Assembly (NCBI GenBank): GCA_030653975.1
Contig: JAURYH010000021.1
Coordinates: 171,668-235,667, forward strand
DNA length: 64,000 bases
Reading direction: 5' to 3'
Source of the DNA: Hydrogenophaga sp.
GTDB taxonomy: Bacteria; Pseudomonadota; Gammaproteobacteria; Burkholderiales; Burkholderiaceae_C
A program made the position numbers and the translations under genes. The first letter of the stretch is position 1. Each line of letters begins with the position of its first letter. This document shows, piece by piece, positions 53,024 through 61,207 of the stretch. Below the pieces are notes generated by a model. The model did no database searches. It saw only the letters and a program-made list of their open reading frames with translations, and was not told where the DNA came from.

Positions 53024-53857
53024 ATGAACACCGCCTCTGTGCACCCACCGACCCGCGACCCGGCCTGGCTCGGCCGCGTGTTCTGGAGCCTGGCCGCGCT
53101 CGTGATGCTCTGGCCGCTGCTGGTGGCGACCGAGTTCAAACCCTGGGTGCTGCTGGCGCCCGAGAGCCTCCAGGTCAGCGGGCATTTCATCGGCAGCTTC
53201 TGGCCGCTGGCCCACGGCGGCGAGTTCCTGGCCATGGTGGCGCGCGAGACCTGGCGCACGGTCGCCATGGCCACCGCCGGCATGACGCTGGCGCTCATCA
53301 TCGCGCTGCCGCTGACCCTGATGTCCACACGCGTGCTCTCGATTTCGGCGCTGGCCGGCCCGATGGCCCGTGGGCCGTTCTGGCTGCGCCAGAGCGTGCG
53401 CTGGCTGCTGATCGTGCTGCGCAGCATTCCCGAGCTGGTGTGGGCGCTGGTCTTCGTGCGCGTGGTCGGCCTGGGTCCCACGGCCGGCGTGCTGGCGATC
53501 GCGCTCACCTACGGCGGCATGCTGGGCAAGGTGTACGGCGAGATCCTGGAAAGCGGCGAGACCGACGCCACGCAGAACCTGCTGCGCAACGGCGCCGGGC
53601 GCCTGCAGGCCTTCTTCTACGGTCTGCTGCCGGCCAGCGCGGCCGAACTCACGAGCTACACGGTCTACCGCTGGGAGTGCGCGATCCGCTCTTCGGTGGT
53701 GCTGGGCTTCGTGGGCGCGGGCGGCCTGGGTCAGCAGATGGACAACTCGATGAAGATGTTCAACGGCGGCGAGGTCGCCACCATGCTGCTGGTGTTCATG
53801 GCCCTGGTCGCGCTCGCCGACCGCGTGAGCGCAGGACTGCGCAAGGCACTCGGATGA
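53024..53857 (+). CDS. ABC transporter permease 1 (PhnE-like)
   Basis: A 277-residue inner-membrane permease with about six hydrophobic segments and the permease EAA-like loop GETDATQNLLRNGAGRLQAFFYGLLP. VGAGGLGQQMDNSMKMF is typical of PhnE. Starts at ATG 53024 or GTG 53018. It shares the LRSIPELVWA segment with permease 2, so the two arose by duplication. Confidence 0.9.
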   Translation: MNTASVHPPTRDPAWLGRVFWSLAALVMLWPLLVATEFKPWVLLAPESLQVSGHFIGSFWPLAHGGEFLAMVARETWRTVAMATAGMTLALIIALPLTLMSTRVLSISALAGPMARGPFWLRQSVRWLLIVLRSIPELVWALVFVRVVGLGPTAGVLAIALTYGGMLGKVYGEILESGETDATQNLLRNGAGRLQAFFYGLLPASAAELTSYTVYRWECAIRSSVVLGFVGAGGLGQQMDNSMKMFNGGEVATMLLVFMALVALADRVSAGLRKALG

Positions 53858-53884
53858 TGAGGGCTTTGCTGGTCCACGTGCCCC

Positions 53885-54039
53885 CACCCCATCCCTCCCC
53901 CAGAGGGGGAGGGAGCAGGTGCGTGGACGCGCCGGTCTTGGGCTTCGCTCCTTCTCCCGCCTGGGGAGGTAGCCAAGGCGTTGCCGAACGGCTGCTGGTG
54001 TTCACTCCTTCCCCCTCTGGGGGAAGGCTGGGATGGGGG
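53885..54039. repeat. Paired CCCCATCCC-type repeats between permease genes
   Basis: Copy 2 (53885-53914) reads CCACCCCATCCCTCCCCC then AGAGGGGGAGGGAG. Copy 3 (54007-54039) is the same unit in opposite orientation (CCTTCCCCCTCTGGGGGAAG then GCTGGGATGGGGG). About 90 bp lie between, including a partial third unit (CTCCTTCTCCCGCCTGGGGAGG). They separate permease 1 from permease 2 by 193 bp in an otherwise tight operon, so a repeat insertion is likely. Confidence 0.7.
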
Positions 54040-54050
54040 CCCTGCGCGCC

Positions 54051-54878
54051 ATGAACCGCCCCACCGCCGCCAACCCGCCCTACAAGCTGCCGCCGCCGCT
54101 GTTCAGCGCGCGCTGCAAGGCCTGCTGGTTCAGCGCCGCTCTGGTGCTGCTGGTGGTGGCCAGCTTCTGGTCGCTCGACCTGCAATGGGCGCAGTTCCTG
54201 TCGCTCGAAGCGGCGCAGAGCATGGGCCGCTTCCTGGCCGAGTTCGTGCCGCCCGACACGGCGCCCGAGTTCCTGAAAAAGGTGGCGCTCGGCACCTGGG
54301 AGACGCTGGCCATGTCGGCGCTGGGCACGGTGCTGGCGGCGCTGGCCGGCCTGGCGCTGGCGCTGCCCGCCAGCCGACTGCACGAGGGCGATGCCGCCCA
54401 CGGTCGCGCGCCGACCCGCCTGCTGCTCAACGCGCTGCGCAGCATCCCCGAACTGGTGTGGGCCGCGCTGCTGCTGATCTCCGCCGGGCTGGGCCCGTTT
54501 GCCGGCACGCTGGCGCTGGCGCTGCACACCACCGGCGTGCTCGGGCGGCTGTTTGCCGAAGCGATCGAAAACGCGCCGCCCGGCCCCGGCGATGCGCTGC
54601 GCGCGCAGGGCGTGGGCAACGGCCGCGTGTTCCTTTACGCCACCCTGCCGCAGGTGCTGCCGCAGCTCATGAGCTACACGCTCTACCGCTGGGAAAACAA
54701 CATCCGCGCCGCGGCGGTGCTCGGTGTGGTGGGCGCGGGTGGCCTGGGCCAGTTGCTGGCTTTTCACATGGGCCTGTTCCACATGAACAAGACCGCCACC
54801 ATCCTGGCCGCGATGCTGCTGCTTGTGGCCTTCGTGGACGCCACCAGCCACGGCTCGCGGCGCCTGCTCACGCGCTGA
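54051..54878 (+). CDS. ABC transporter permease 2 (PhnE-like)
   Basis: A 275-residue permease paralogous to permease 1 (LRSIPELVWAALLLI; GVGNGRVFLYATLPQVLPQLMSY; VGAGGLGQLLAFH). The ATG at 54051 follows a repeat unit and lacks a good ribosome site; an ATG at 54033 in the same frame is also possible. Downstream, the methyltransferase starts 5 bp after its stop. Confidence 0.88.
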   Translation: MNRPTAANPPYKLPPPLFSARCKACWFSAALVLLVVASFWSLDLQWAQFLSLEAAQSMGRFLAEFVPPDTAPEFLKKVALGTWETLAMSALGTVLAALAGLALALPASRLHEGDAAHGRAPTRLLLNALRSIPELVWAALLLISAGLGPFAGTLALALHTTGVLGRLFAEAIENAPPGPGDALRAQGVGNGRVFLYATLPQVLPQLMSYTLYRWENNIRAAAVLGVVGAGGLGQLLAFHMGLFHMNKTATILAAMLLLVAFVDATSHGSRRLLTR

Positions 54879-54883
54879 AAACG

Positions 54884-55531
54884 ATGAACAAGGTGGACAT
54901 GACGACCGACAACGACATCTCCATCGCGCTCTACCGCAGCAAGGCCGCCGGCTACGACGCCTCGGCCGAGTTCACCATGCCGCTGCGCCGGCGCACCATC
55001 GCATTGCTGCAACTGCAACCCGGCCAGACCGTGCTCGACGTGGGCGCGGGCACCGGCCTGAGCTACGCCCTGCTGCGCGCGGGCGTGGGCGACACCGGTC
55101 GGGTACTGGCCTTCGAGCAGAGTCCCGACATGTTCGCGCTGGCCGAGCAGCGCGTGCAGCGCGAAGGCTGGGCCAAGGTCTGGCACGCCAACGCCCCAGC
55201 CGAAACCGTGCAGCTGCCGGCGCTGGCCGACGCCGTGCTGTTCAACTACACGCACGACATCTGCCGCAGCCCGGCGGCGGTCACCAACATCCTGCGCCAG
55301 GTGAAGCCGGGTGCTCGCGTGGCGATGGCGGGCATCAAGTTCTTTCCCTGGTGGACCGGGCCGCTCAACCTGCTGGCCTGGCTGAAGAACCGGCCCTACA
55401 ACGCCCGGGCCGCCGACCTGTGGGAACCCTGGAGCCACGTGGCCGCTCAATGCGAAGACTTTCGCTGGAACAGCACGCAGTGGGGCATGGGCTACATCGC
55501 CAGTGGCACGCTGAAAGGAGCCCCCCGATGA
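54884..55531 (+). CDS. Class I SAM-dependent methyltransferase in Se/S cluster
   Basis: A 215-residue methyltransferase: SAM motif TVLDVGAGTGLSYALL, acidic motif II region VLAFEQSPDMFALAEQRV, VLFNYTHDICRSPAAV and IKFFPWWTGPLNLLAWLKN. ATG at 54899 is an alternative start. It lies 5 bp after permease 2 and overlaps egtB by ATGA, so it is part of the operon. Its substrate is unknown; the setting suggests methylation of a selenium or thiol compound, such as selenoneine or a selenide, but a lipid or quinone-type substrate is possible. Confidence 0.83.
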   Translation: MNKVDMTTDNDISIALYRSKAAGYDASAEFTMPLRRRTIALLQLQPGQTVLDVGAGTGLSYALLRAGVGDTGRVLAFEQSPDMFALAEQRVQREGWAKVWHANAPAETVQLPALADAVLFNYTHDICRSPAAVTNILRQVKPGARVAMAGIKFFPWWTGPLNLLAWLKNRPYNARAADLWEPWSHVAAQCEDFRWNSTQWGMGYIASGTLKGAPR

Positions 55532-56823
55532 CCGCCACCCCCGCGCCCCAGCAAGCCCCCTCCGACCTGGCCCGGCGCTTCGCCAAGGTGCGCGCCCAGA
55601 CGCTGGCGCTGGCCGAGCCCCTGTCAGAGGCCGACTGCCAGGCGCAGTCCATGCCCGACGCCAGCCCGGCCAAATGGCACCTGGCCCATGTCACCTGGTT
55701 CTTCGAGACCTTCGTGCTGGAACGTTTCGAGCCCGGCTTCCAGCCCTTTCACCCCGCCTTCCGTGTGCTGTTCAACAGCTACTACCAGGGTGTGGGCGAG
55801 CAGCACCCGCGGCCACAACGTGGCCTGGTCACGCGGCCCGGCCTGGCCGAGGTCAAGGCCTGGCGTGCCAACGTGGACAAGCGCATCGGCGCCCTGCTGC
55901 GACACACGGACACGCCCGAGCTGCGCGAACTGACGGAGCTGGGCCTGCAGCACGAGCAGCAGCACCAGGAGCTGCTGCTCACCGACATCAAGCACCTGCT
56001 GGCGATGAACCCGCTGAACCCGGTCTACCACCCACAGTGGCCGCTGAGCAGCGTGGTGGCCACGCCGGTGGACTGGGTGGCATACGCGGGCGGCATCGCC
56101 CAGGTCGGGCATGCGGGCGACGGTTTTGCCTTCGACAACGAAGCACCGCGCCACGCCACGCTGCTGCGGCCCTTTGCCCTGGCCGACCGGCTGACCACCC
56201 ACGGCGACTGGCTGGCCTTCATGAACGACGGCGGTTACCGCGACCCGCGCTGGTGGATGGCGGCGGGCTGGGACTGGGTGCAGGCGCAGCAGGCCGTGGC
56301 GCCGCTCTACTGGCAGGCCACGGACACCGGATGGAGCAACTTCACCTTGCACGGCCGCGTGCCCCTGGACCCGCACACCCCGGTGGTGCACATCAGCTGG
56401 TTCGAGGCCGACGCCTACGCGCGCTGGCGCGGCGCGCAGGACGGCCTGCCGCTGCGCCTGCCCACCGAAGCCGAATGGGAGTTCGCCGCGACGGGCCTGG
56501 GCGAGGCCTTGCAGAAACAGGGCAACTTCCTGGAGAGCGGCGCCCTGCACCCGATGCCGCTGGCGCGCCAGACTCCCGGCCCGCGCCAGATGGGCGGCGA
56601 CGTCTGGGAATGGACCGCCAGCCCCTACAGCCCCTACCCCGGCTACCGCCCCTGGGCCGGCGCCGTGGGCGAGTACAACGGCAAGTTCATGGTCAACCAG
56701 ATGGTGCTGCGCGGTGGCTCCTGCGCCACACCGCGCTCGCACATCCGCGCCAGCTACCGCAACTTCTTCCCCACCGACGCGCGCTGGCAGTTCAGCGGCC
56801 TGCGCCTGGCAAGGGATTGTTGA
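55528..56823 (+). CDS. egtB: Ergothioneine biosynthesis protein EgtB
   Basis: Iron-dependent sulfoxide synthase joining a thiol donor to hercynine. The 431-residue protein has DinB-type iron ligands H51/H54 (KWHLAHVTW) and H142-x3-H146-x-E148 (HEQQHQE), then an FGE-sulfatase domain (LPTEAEWEFA, GGDVWEWTASPYSPYPG, GGSCATPRSH, YRNFFPTDARWQFSGLRLA in part). It is a second, longer EgtB paralogue beside SenA. The start overlaps the methyltransferase stop. Confidence 0.9.
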   Translation: MTATPAPQQAPSDLARRFAKVRAQTLALAEPLSEADCQAQSMPDASPAKWHLAHVTWFFETFVLERFEPGFQPFHPAFRVLFNSYYQGVGEQHPRPQRGLVTRPGLAEVKAWRANVDKRIGALLRHTDTPELRELTELGLQHEQQHQELLLTDIKHLLAMNPLNPVYHPQWPLSSVVATPVDWVAYAGGIAQVGHAGDGFAFDNEAPRHATLLRPFALADRLTTHGDWLAFMNDGGYRDPRWWMAAGWDWVQAQQAVAPLYWQATDTGWSNFTLHGRVPLDPHTPVVHISWFEADAYARWRGAQDGLPLRLPTEAEWEFAATGLGEALQKQGNFLESGALHPMPLARQTPGPRQMGGDVWEWTASPYSPYPGYRPWAGAVGEYNGKFMVNQMVLRGGSCATPRSHIRASYRNFFPTDARWQFSGLRLARDC

Positions 56824-56915
56824 TCCCCCGCAGCGCTTCGCACCACCCCCTGGGGGTGGCAGCTGCGGGCCGGGAAACCCGGACCCACGCTGCCCTGGGC
56901 AGCACCGTCCCCCCA
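56824..56915. repeat. GC-rich palindromic repeat after egtB
   Basis: CCACCCCC-T-GGGGGTGG (56843-56859) and an adjoining GGGCCGGGAAACCCGGACCC segment, between egtB and the YHS gene. The layout resembles the 17118 and 21178 repeats. It may end egtB transcription. Confidence 0.5.
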
Positions 56916-56945
56916 TTTCAGCCTCACTCAACCAAGGAGCACACC

Positions 56946-57596
56946 ATGAAGAGACGACAAGCCCTGGGCCTCATCACGGCCAGCGCAGCCGCGCTGCTGA
57001 CGGGTTGCACCAATGGGGCCACCGCCGCAGGTCCGGCCGACCAGGGGCCGCCGTTTCGCACCATCAGCGATGTCGCGGCCGACAAGCTGATGCTGATGGG
57101 CCACGACCCGGTCGCCTATTTCAGCCAGAACGACGCCGTGCCCGGCGACCCCGCCATCCAGGCCGATCACCTGGGCGTGACCTGGCGCTTTGCCAGCGAA
57201 GCGAACAAGGCCGCGTTCCTGCGCGAACCCACCCAATACATGCCGCAGTTCGGCGGCTTCTGCAGCAACGGCATCAACTACGCCGTGCCCTGGGGCGCGG
57301 GCGGCGGCCCCAACACCTGGCGCATCTACCGCGGCAAGCTCTACGTGTTTGGCGGCCAGGCCTCGCGCGACCAGTTCGAGATGGAGACCGAGCTCAACCT
57401 GCAGCGCGCCCACCAGTACTGGGACAACGAGGTCGCCGGCTCCAACCCGCTCTGGGTGCGCTACAAGCGCCTGGTGTTTCGCGTGCCGCACTACAAGACC
57501 GACGCCGCGCTGCAGGCCGAATGGGAAGCGAAACGCGCGGCGGGCACGCTGCCGGTGATGCCGGGCGGGCCGCAGGTGGTGCCGGCTGCACCTTGA
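56946..57596 (+). CDS. YHS-domain lipoprotein
   Basis: A 216-residue exported protein with a possible Tat-type twin Arg (MKRRQALGL) and lipobox LLTGC. The body has a YHS-like region (LMLMGHDPVAYFSQND, LGVTWRFASEANKAAF, FGGFCSNGINYAV). YHS domains bind metal. Good AAGGAG ribosome site. An inverted repeat CCGCAGGTG (57570-57578)/CACCTGCGG (57616-57624) spans its stop. It is the last gene before the foreign island. Confidence 0.82.
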   Translation: MKRRQALGLITASAAALLTGCTNGATAAGPADQGPPFRTISDVAADKLMLMGHDPVAYFSQNDAVPGDPAIQADHLGVTWRFASEANKAAFLREPTQYMPQFGGFCSNGINYAVPWGAGGGPNTWRIYRGKLYVFGGQASRDQFEMETELNLQRAHQYWDNEVAGSNPLWVRYKRLVFRVPHYKTDAALQAEWEAKRAAGTLPVMPGGPQVVPAAP

Positions 57597-58106
57597 GGCT
57601 GGTCGGTGTTCCGGTCACCTGCGGGTGGTGCTTGGCGACCCACTGATGCGGTTCGGCTTGCACTACTGAAGGACCGTTCTGCAGCGGTTGCGGTCTGTCG
57701 CGCCGCAGACCGAATTGACGCTCAGGGCCATCAAGCAGTCGCTAGCCATGGCGATTGGGGGGCGAGGATGTCACCTATCCGAGTTGCAGAGGCGGTTGGC
57801 GCCGATACTGGCAGTCAGCGCCACACTGATGACCGCTTATTTCTGGCGCGAAGCATCTCGCTTCCAATCGGGCCTCGGTTTGAGCTTTGAACGTGTCCAC
57901 TGGACGTAAGATGATTCCATTGGCCCCTTGGGGCAAGCGCATCGTTCCGCCTCATATGTCGTAAAGTGAGCGAGCTTTTGGATTCGTGCCTGATACTTTC
58001 AACACCATGTGGAAACCGGCGAACCATGGCATAGGCGACTAATGTAGTTATTCACTGCGATTGCTTCATCTATCGATGACTCGCTTTTTGAAATGAGAAG
58101 GAAAGA
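57597..58106. other. Intergenic junction region (no gene seen)
   Basis: About 510 bp without a convincing gene; short frames of 70-94 codons show no family resemblance. Composition drops from GC-rich to about even during this stretch, so it includes the left border of the lower-GC island. A palindrome GCCCC-TT-GGGGC lies at 57923-57934. An AAGGA ribosome site for the next gene is near 58095. No att or IS end is recognised. Confidence 0.5.
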
Positions 58107-58982
58107 ATGAGTCAAGAAATCCATCCGAGTCGAGCCGACGAAGCCGATCCTCTTGCGCCAGATGAACGTGCACGCTCCAACTTTGTGCGCGGCATGGTGC
58201 AGTGCCGTGACGGTTCAAAATTCAATTCGGTGACTTGGTCCGAGCCAACCCCCAAGCGAATCGTACAGTTCTGGAATGACCTTAGGCACTTACCTGACGA
58301 TGTAAAAGCCTGTATGGAATCATGGAGACCTCTCGAAAGGAGTGGATTCGAGTTGGAGGTATTCGATGAGGAGTCGGCAAGATCATTCATTCGAAACCGA
58401 CTCGGACGCCGGCATGAGCTAGCCTTCAATAGGTGCTATCACCCTTCAATGATGTCAGACTACTTTCGTTACTCGTACGTGCTAGTAGAAGGGGGCTTCT
58501 ACATTGATGCTGACGATGTCTATCACGGGACACCAATTGACCACTTGTTCTCAGATGGACGACTGAAGCTCCAACCGTTTTGCTACGACATTCCATCTTC
58601 TCAAATGGTGGCGCCGTCGACCTTTACTAAGCCGGGAGCCAATCAGCCGGGATGGATCTTCTACTTCAATACGACACCTTTGATCGCATCTCGCAATCAT
58701 CCTATCGTTAAGAGAGCACTGCTGAACGCCACTTTATCCCTTGAGGCAGACCTACAGAGCGGACTGCCCGAGGTCCAGGCTTCAACCGGCCCCGGAAATC
58801 TCACCAGATCGGTTTTCGAGATAGTTAACGAAGGATGCGCGCCTGATTCGATTGCGGTGGCGCATGATTGGGAACAGATATCCACCAGCCAGTGGCCGCT
58901 TAGCTACCGCAACGATTCGAGAAACTGGAGGCTCTCGAATCAAAAGGCGTATCGGGCACCCCGACATTTGGACGTTCTATGA
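58107..58982 (+). CDS. Glycosyltransferase, OCH1/TcdA-like sugar-binding type
   Basis: A 291-residue glycosyltransferase of the DXD-containing Gly_transf_sug class: PKRIVQFWNDLRHLPDDVKACM, SDYFRYSYVLVEGGFYIDADD with the metal-binding D134-x-D136-D137. No signal peptide. Lower GC than core genes; it starts after an AAGGA ribosome site and overlaps the next gene by ATGA. It probably adds a hexose to a cell-surface glycan or small molecule; acceptor unknown. Confidence 0.82.
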   Translation: MSQEIHPSRADEADPLAPDERARSNFVRGMVQCRDGSKFNSVTWSEPTPKRIVQFWNDLRHLPDDVKACMESWRPLERSGFELEVFDEESARSFIRNRLGRRHELAFNRCYHPSMMSDYFRYSYVLVEGGFYIDADDVYHGTPIDHLFSDGRLKLQPFCYDIPSSQMVAPSTFTKPGANQPGWIFYFNTTPLIASRNHPIVKRALLNATLSLEADLQSGLPEVQASTGPGNLTRSVFEIVNEGCAPDSIAVAHDWEQISTSQWPLSYRNDSRNWRLSNQKAYRAPRHLDVL

Positions 58983-61207
58983 ATCTGACACGTCCGCCTC
59001 AGGTGGCGTTTCGTCTGGCACTTCGCCTTGTACACGGCATTCGCAAGTTGCTTCCAAGGCAGACGTCGTATTCATTCGGAAAACGACGAACTCCGGCTGG
59101 TCAGACTATCGAAAAGATCTACGTAATTAACCTGGATCGTGAGCCCGACCGCTGGTTGCGCATCAAGCAGGAACTCCGCCGCATACGGGACAGACTCGGC
59201 AATGACCTTCTAGACCTTACCGAAAGGTACGCTGCTGTCGATGCGAGGGACTTTCTGCAGGATCCCTCAATAGATGCAGACGTCGATCCCTATTACACGT
59301 TGGCGGATCAACTCTTCGTCGAGCCTCAACCGCAGACACTTCCAACGCGATTTGACCTTGATGCACGGATCCGGATGACCAGAGCCGAAGTGGCGGTTGC
59401 CAGATCACACATTGAGGTTTGGAGGCGAATCGCGCGTGGTGCGCAAACACACGCACTCATTCTCGAGGACGATGTATGGTTCCATCCTAGCTTCGCGCGC
59501 CACCTAGACGAAGCTTGGAAGGACGTCGTGGCCGAAAGCAAAGAGGATGAAGGCGTAGACGTCATCTATGTGTCCTACGTTGAGGCTAGGCATGGTGCTC
59601 CAAAGACCTTCGTATCGAGCGCTGTGTTCCGACCGGTGCGGGGGCTATGGCACCTTTCAGGATACATACTTTCCAAGCAAGGCGCGCAAAGGCTTCTCCG
59701 TCTACTTCCTTGTCGTGGCCCGGTCGATCTTTGGATCAATCATCAGTTCAGCGCGTTAAACGTACGAGCAACTAGGCAGTCTCTTGTCCGGCAAAGGACG
59801 GATGCGGTCTCTACGAATTCGTACTCCATTCTTCCAACGCTTTCCACGATCGGCGCAATTAACAGCGAAGGCGCAGCCCTTTTTAGCTTTCGGCCAACTC
59901 AGCTCCCGGTTTTTGCGTTCGGTCCGGCGAATTCGGGCCAGTCATCCCTAGCGATAGCGTTGTCCATGCTTGGATACCGTTGCTGCAGTGATCTGGACTC
60001 GCTTCCATTGTTCGAGTTGACGCGGCTCCTCGAGGGCAGTGTTGAACGGGTCTTCAACGCATACGTCAATGTGGGATGTCTCGAGTCGATGTTAGGGGAG
60101 CTTCGACGCCTCTATCCACAGGCGAAGTTCATTGTGACAGCCGCCCAAGCCAACGGTGCGACGCCAATAGGTTGGAGCGTTCCAACCGTCCTTGACGGCG
60201 CGGACGTTGTCGTGATTGATACATGTAGCGTGAACGCTTGGCGAATCCTCTGTGAGCACCTTAGGTGTGCGCCCCCTTCCTGCTCATTTCCAAGGGTGAA
60301 CGACTTGGGGGAACGACACATCGTCGAAGCAGATGTGCTGCCAGAGTTGGATCGAGGGCGAAAAGCTCCAAAGCGTGATCAGTCGCCGTGGGTCGTTGAG
60401 TGCGGCCACAGCGGATGGAGAGGTGTGCAGATCGCGCCACCGGCGCATGAGAGTGAGATGAAGTGGAGCGCCAACGATGAGCACACGGCCCGCCTCGACC
60501 GGCTGCACTGGTTAGCAAGGACAGATACCTTTACTGCCAATTTGGCGTTGTTTCGCCCATCGAACGTCGAATTTGACTGTTCGGAGGGCGTAACGATCCA
60601 CGTCAGGAAGGAAAAGTTAGGTGTCAGACAGTACAGCGCAGGTGCATTGACCAGCAACGACCGGTACCTCTTCGGCAGATTCGAAGCAACTTTCGAGGCG
60701 TCTAACGTGCCTGGGGTGGTCACCGGTTTCTTTCTACACCGTAACTCCCCTCATCAAGAAATTGACTTCGAAATTGCCGGCAACATGCCAACCCGACTTC
60801 TTGTAAACGTTTTTTACAATCCAGGCGGTGAAGGCGCTCCGTTCGACTATGGCTACCGCGGTGCCCCAAGCTATATCGAGTTGGGTTTCGATGCGTCGAA
60901 AGGATTGCATCGATACGCAATTGAGTGGACCCCTTGCGAGATCCGATGGCTCGTGGACGATCACCTTGTTCATAGACGAGTGCTCTGGGATCCAACACCT
61001 ATTCCGCATTTGCCGATGAAGCTTCATATCAACACCTGGCCCTGTAGATCCAATCAGCTTGCGGGGCGGCTCCACCCCCGCCTGCTTCCGGCCAGGACCT
61101 ATGTTCAATCGATTCGCGTGACAGCACACAGCTTACCTTCTATAGAGCGTCAAGCTGAAACTTGCTCAGCTCCGGATGAAGCACTTTTTATCGGTGATAT
61201 CGCATGA
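58979..61207 (+). CDS. Three-domain fusion: GT25 glycosyltransferase, sulfotransferase-like, GH16-like
   Basis: A 742-residue protein. Residues 43-290 match GT25 (IEKIYVINLDREPDRW, AVARSHIEVWRRIA, LILEDDVWFHP, HLSGYILSKQGAQRLL). Residues 308-450 resemble the Sulfotransfer_4 fold (FAFGPANSGQSSLAIALSMLGY; YPQAKFIVT; SFPRVND), with a P-loop that departs from the usual RTGTTSL. Residues 505-718 resemble GH16 beta-glucanases with the catalytic pattern EIDFE (E594, D596, E598) and a WLVDDHLVHR strand. No signal peptide. ATGA overlaps on both sides place it in a three-gene operon. Roles of the domains are inferred; an architecture of this kind is not one I recognise. Confidence 0.8.
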   Translation: MNLTRPPQVAFRLALRLVHGIRKLLPRQTSYSFGKRRTPAGQTIEKIYVINLDREPDRWLRIKQELRRIRDRLGNDLLDLTERYAAVDARDFLQDPSIDADVDPYYTLADQLFVEPQPQTLPTRFDLDARIRMTRAEVAVARSHIEVWRRIARGAQTHALILEDDVWFHPSFARHLDEAWKDVVAESKEDEGVDVIYVSYVEARHGAPKTFVSSAVFRPVRGLWHLSGYILSKQGAQRLLRLLPCRGPVDLWINHQFSALNVRATRQSLVRQRTDAVSTNSYSILPTLSTIGAINSEGAALFSFRPTQLPVFAFGPANSGQSSLAIALSMLGYRCCSDLDSLPLFELTRLLEGSVERVFNAYVNVGCLESMLGELRRLYPQAKFIVTAAQANGATPIGWSVPTVLDGADVVVIDTCSVNAWRILCEHLRCAPPSCSFPRVNDLGERHIVEADVLPELDRGRKAPKRDQSPWVVECGHSGWRGVQIAPPAHESEMKWSANDEHTARLDRLHWLARTDTFTANLALFRPSNVEFDCSEGVTIHVRKEKLGVRQYSAGALTSNDRYLFGRFEATFEASNVPGVVTGFFLHRNSPHQEIDFEIAGNMPTRLLVNVFYNPGGEGAPFDYGYRGAPSYIELGFDASKGLHRYAIEWTPCEIRWLVDDHLVHRRVLWDPTPIPHLPMKLHINTWPCRSNQLAGRLHPRLLPARTYVQSIRVTAHSLPSIERQAETCSAPDEALFIGDIA

